This document shows, piece after piece, positions 63,499 through 64,000 of a stretch of DNA of 64,000 nt. The first letter of the stretch is position 1. Each line of letters opens with the position of its first letter. Below the pieces are notes generated by a model that was given only the letters and a program-made list of their open reading frames with translations, did no database searches and was not told where the DNA came from. A program made the position numbers and the translations under genes. Origin of the DNA: Shimia isoporae (GTDB taxonomy: Bacteria > Pseudomonadota > Alphaproteobacteria > Rhodobacterales > Rhodobacteraceae); the NCBI RefSeq assembly GCF_004346865.1, contig NZ_SMGR01000002.1, positions 1-64,000 of the forward strand. Direction: 5' to 3'.

Positions 63499-64000
63499 TC
63501 AGTCGCGCGTGCTCAACTTGACTGCTGCCCCACTGTCCGCTGAGTGCTTAATGGCCTCGACAACCATCAAACTACGCAGACCTTCTTTCCCAGCCACAAT
63601 TGGAGCCGCCCCCCGACACACATCGCAGAAGTGTTCGAACTGCTTCTGGAGCGGATCATGGTGATCTGCCTCTAGTGTTGTCTCATCCAATGGTTCCCAC
63701 CAGCCACGCGTCTCTGGATGGTGCCAGAACCGCAAATCGGGTACCGACAACGCGCCATGTGTACCTGAAATCTGATACGCTGCGGCGTTGGCATGCGGAT
63801 ACGCGGCGTTCTCACCAGCTGTGAACTCCCACGACCAAGGTGATACCGCCGCATCCGAAAGCGAGAATGTCCCCAAAGCCCCCGTCTCAAAACGCAAGAG
63901 AACGCTTGCGGTGTCCTCCACTGCAAAGCCGCGCGCCGCAGACGATTGCATTGCAACGACTTCGACAATCTCCCCAACAAAGTACCGCAAAAGATCGATA
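63499..64000 (-). CDS. Gfo/Idh/MocA-family oxidoreductase, C-terminal part (truncated by window edge)
   Basis: At least 166 residues of C-terminal domain are visible: LLRYFVGEIVEVVAMQSSAARGFAVEDTASVLLRFETGALGTFSLSDAAV and HDPLQKQFEHFCDVCRGAAPIVAGKEGLRSLMVVEAI, the second domain of these NAD(P)-dependent sugar or inositol dehydrogenases. The N-terminal Rossmann domain lies beyond base 64000. It may be part of sugar metabolism linked to the polysaccharide locus or a separate catabolic operon. Confidence 0.85.
   Translation of the reverse strand, partial: IDLLRYFVGEIVEVVAMQSSAARGFAVEDTASVLLRFETGALGTFSLSDAAVSPWSWEFTAGENAAYPHANAAAYQISGTHGALSVPDLRFWHHPETRGWWEPLDETTLEADHHDPLQKQFEHFCDVCRGAAPIVAGKEGLRSLMVVEAIKHSADSGAAVKLSTRD

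Overview
The window looks like a chromosomal piece of a marine alphaproteobacterium of the Rhodobacterales (Roseobacter group). Support: the chvI-chvG-hprK-rapZ-EIIA-HPr order divergent from pckA, a short alphaproteobacterial HprK, a HIG1-type small membrane protein, a fused indolepyruvate ferredoxin oxidoreductase with a divergent Lrp regulator, and a full phosphonate C-P lyase cluster with the DUF1045 protein typical of alphaproteobacteria. I saw no insertion sequence, integrase, prophage or CRISPR array.

Layout. 1-13 kb is core metabolism: the start of tuf, a lipoprotein, a cytochrome P450, parC, an SH3 protein, bfd/bfr, an SDR, a HIG1 protein, a PduO-type cobalamin adenosyltransferase, etfBA, a DUF6473-like protein, 3-hydroxybutyryl-CoA dehydrogenase and a PlsC-like acyltransferase. 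13-19.5 kb is the ChvGI/nitrogen-type PTS block with pckA. 20-34 kb is a phosphonate regulon: phnGHIJKLNM for C-P bond cleavage, phnF regulator, phnCDEE transporter, a second PhnM-like gene, a hexapeptide transferase and a DUF1045 2H phosphoesterase. No phnP is present, so DUF1045 is a candidate to replace it. 34.3-46 kb holds tRNA-CAU, an EEP-fold hydrolase, RidA, the indolepyruvate oxidoreductase with its Lrp regulator, aroQ, tex and modABC.

46-63.4 kb is the most unusual part: a cell-surface polysaccharide locus that I do not recognise as a described system. It has a cellulose-synthase-like GT2 without a PilZ domain, two DUF3131 proteins, a nucleotidyltransferase fused to an N-terminal STAS domain, a membrane acyltransferase, an ABC-exporter-like protein with a degraded ATPase site overlapping a HlyD-like adaptor, a lichenase-type GH16 enzyme, two OmpA-domain proteins, a CsgG-like lipoprotein with a peptidoglycan-binding domain, a secreted caspase-like protein and two orphan secreted proteins. 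My working model is a synthase-dependent, acylated beta-glucan (possibly mixed-linkage) trimmed in the periplasm and anchored or exported at the outer membrane. The last gene is a truncated Gfo/Idh/MocA oxidoreductase.

Non-coding signals of note: an 11-bp tandem repeat element present twice (2332 and 43241), three AAACGTRACG boxes two helical turns apart upstream of etfBA, a TTGCGCTAAC motif shared by the etfBA and pckA promoters, a probable PhnF operator, a 40-bp-spaced repeat upstream of the Lrp regulator, and a terminator-like hairpin inside phnCDEE. All assignments are by reading alone; no database search was run.
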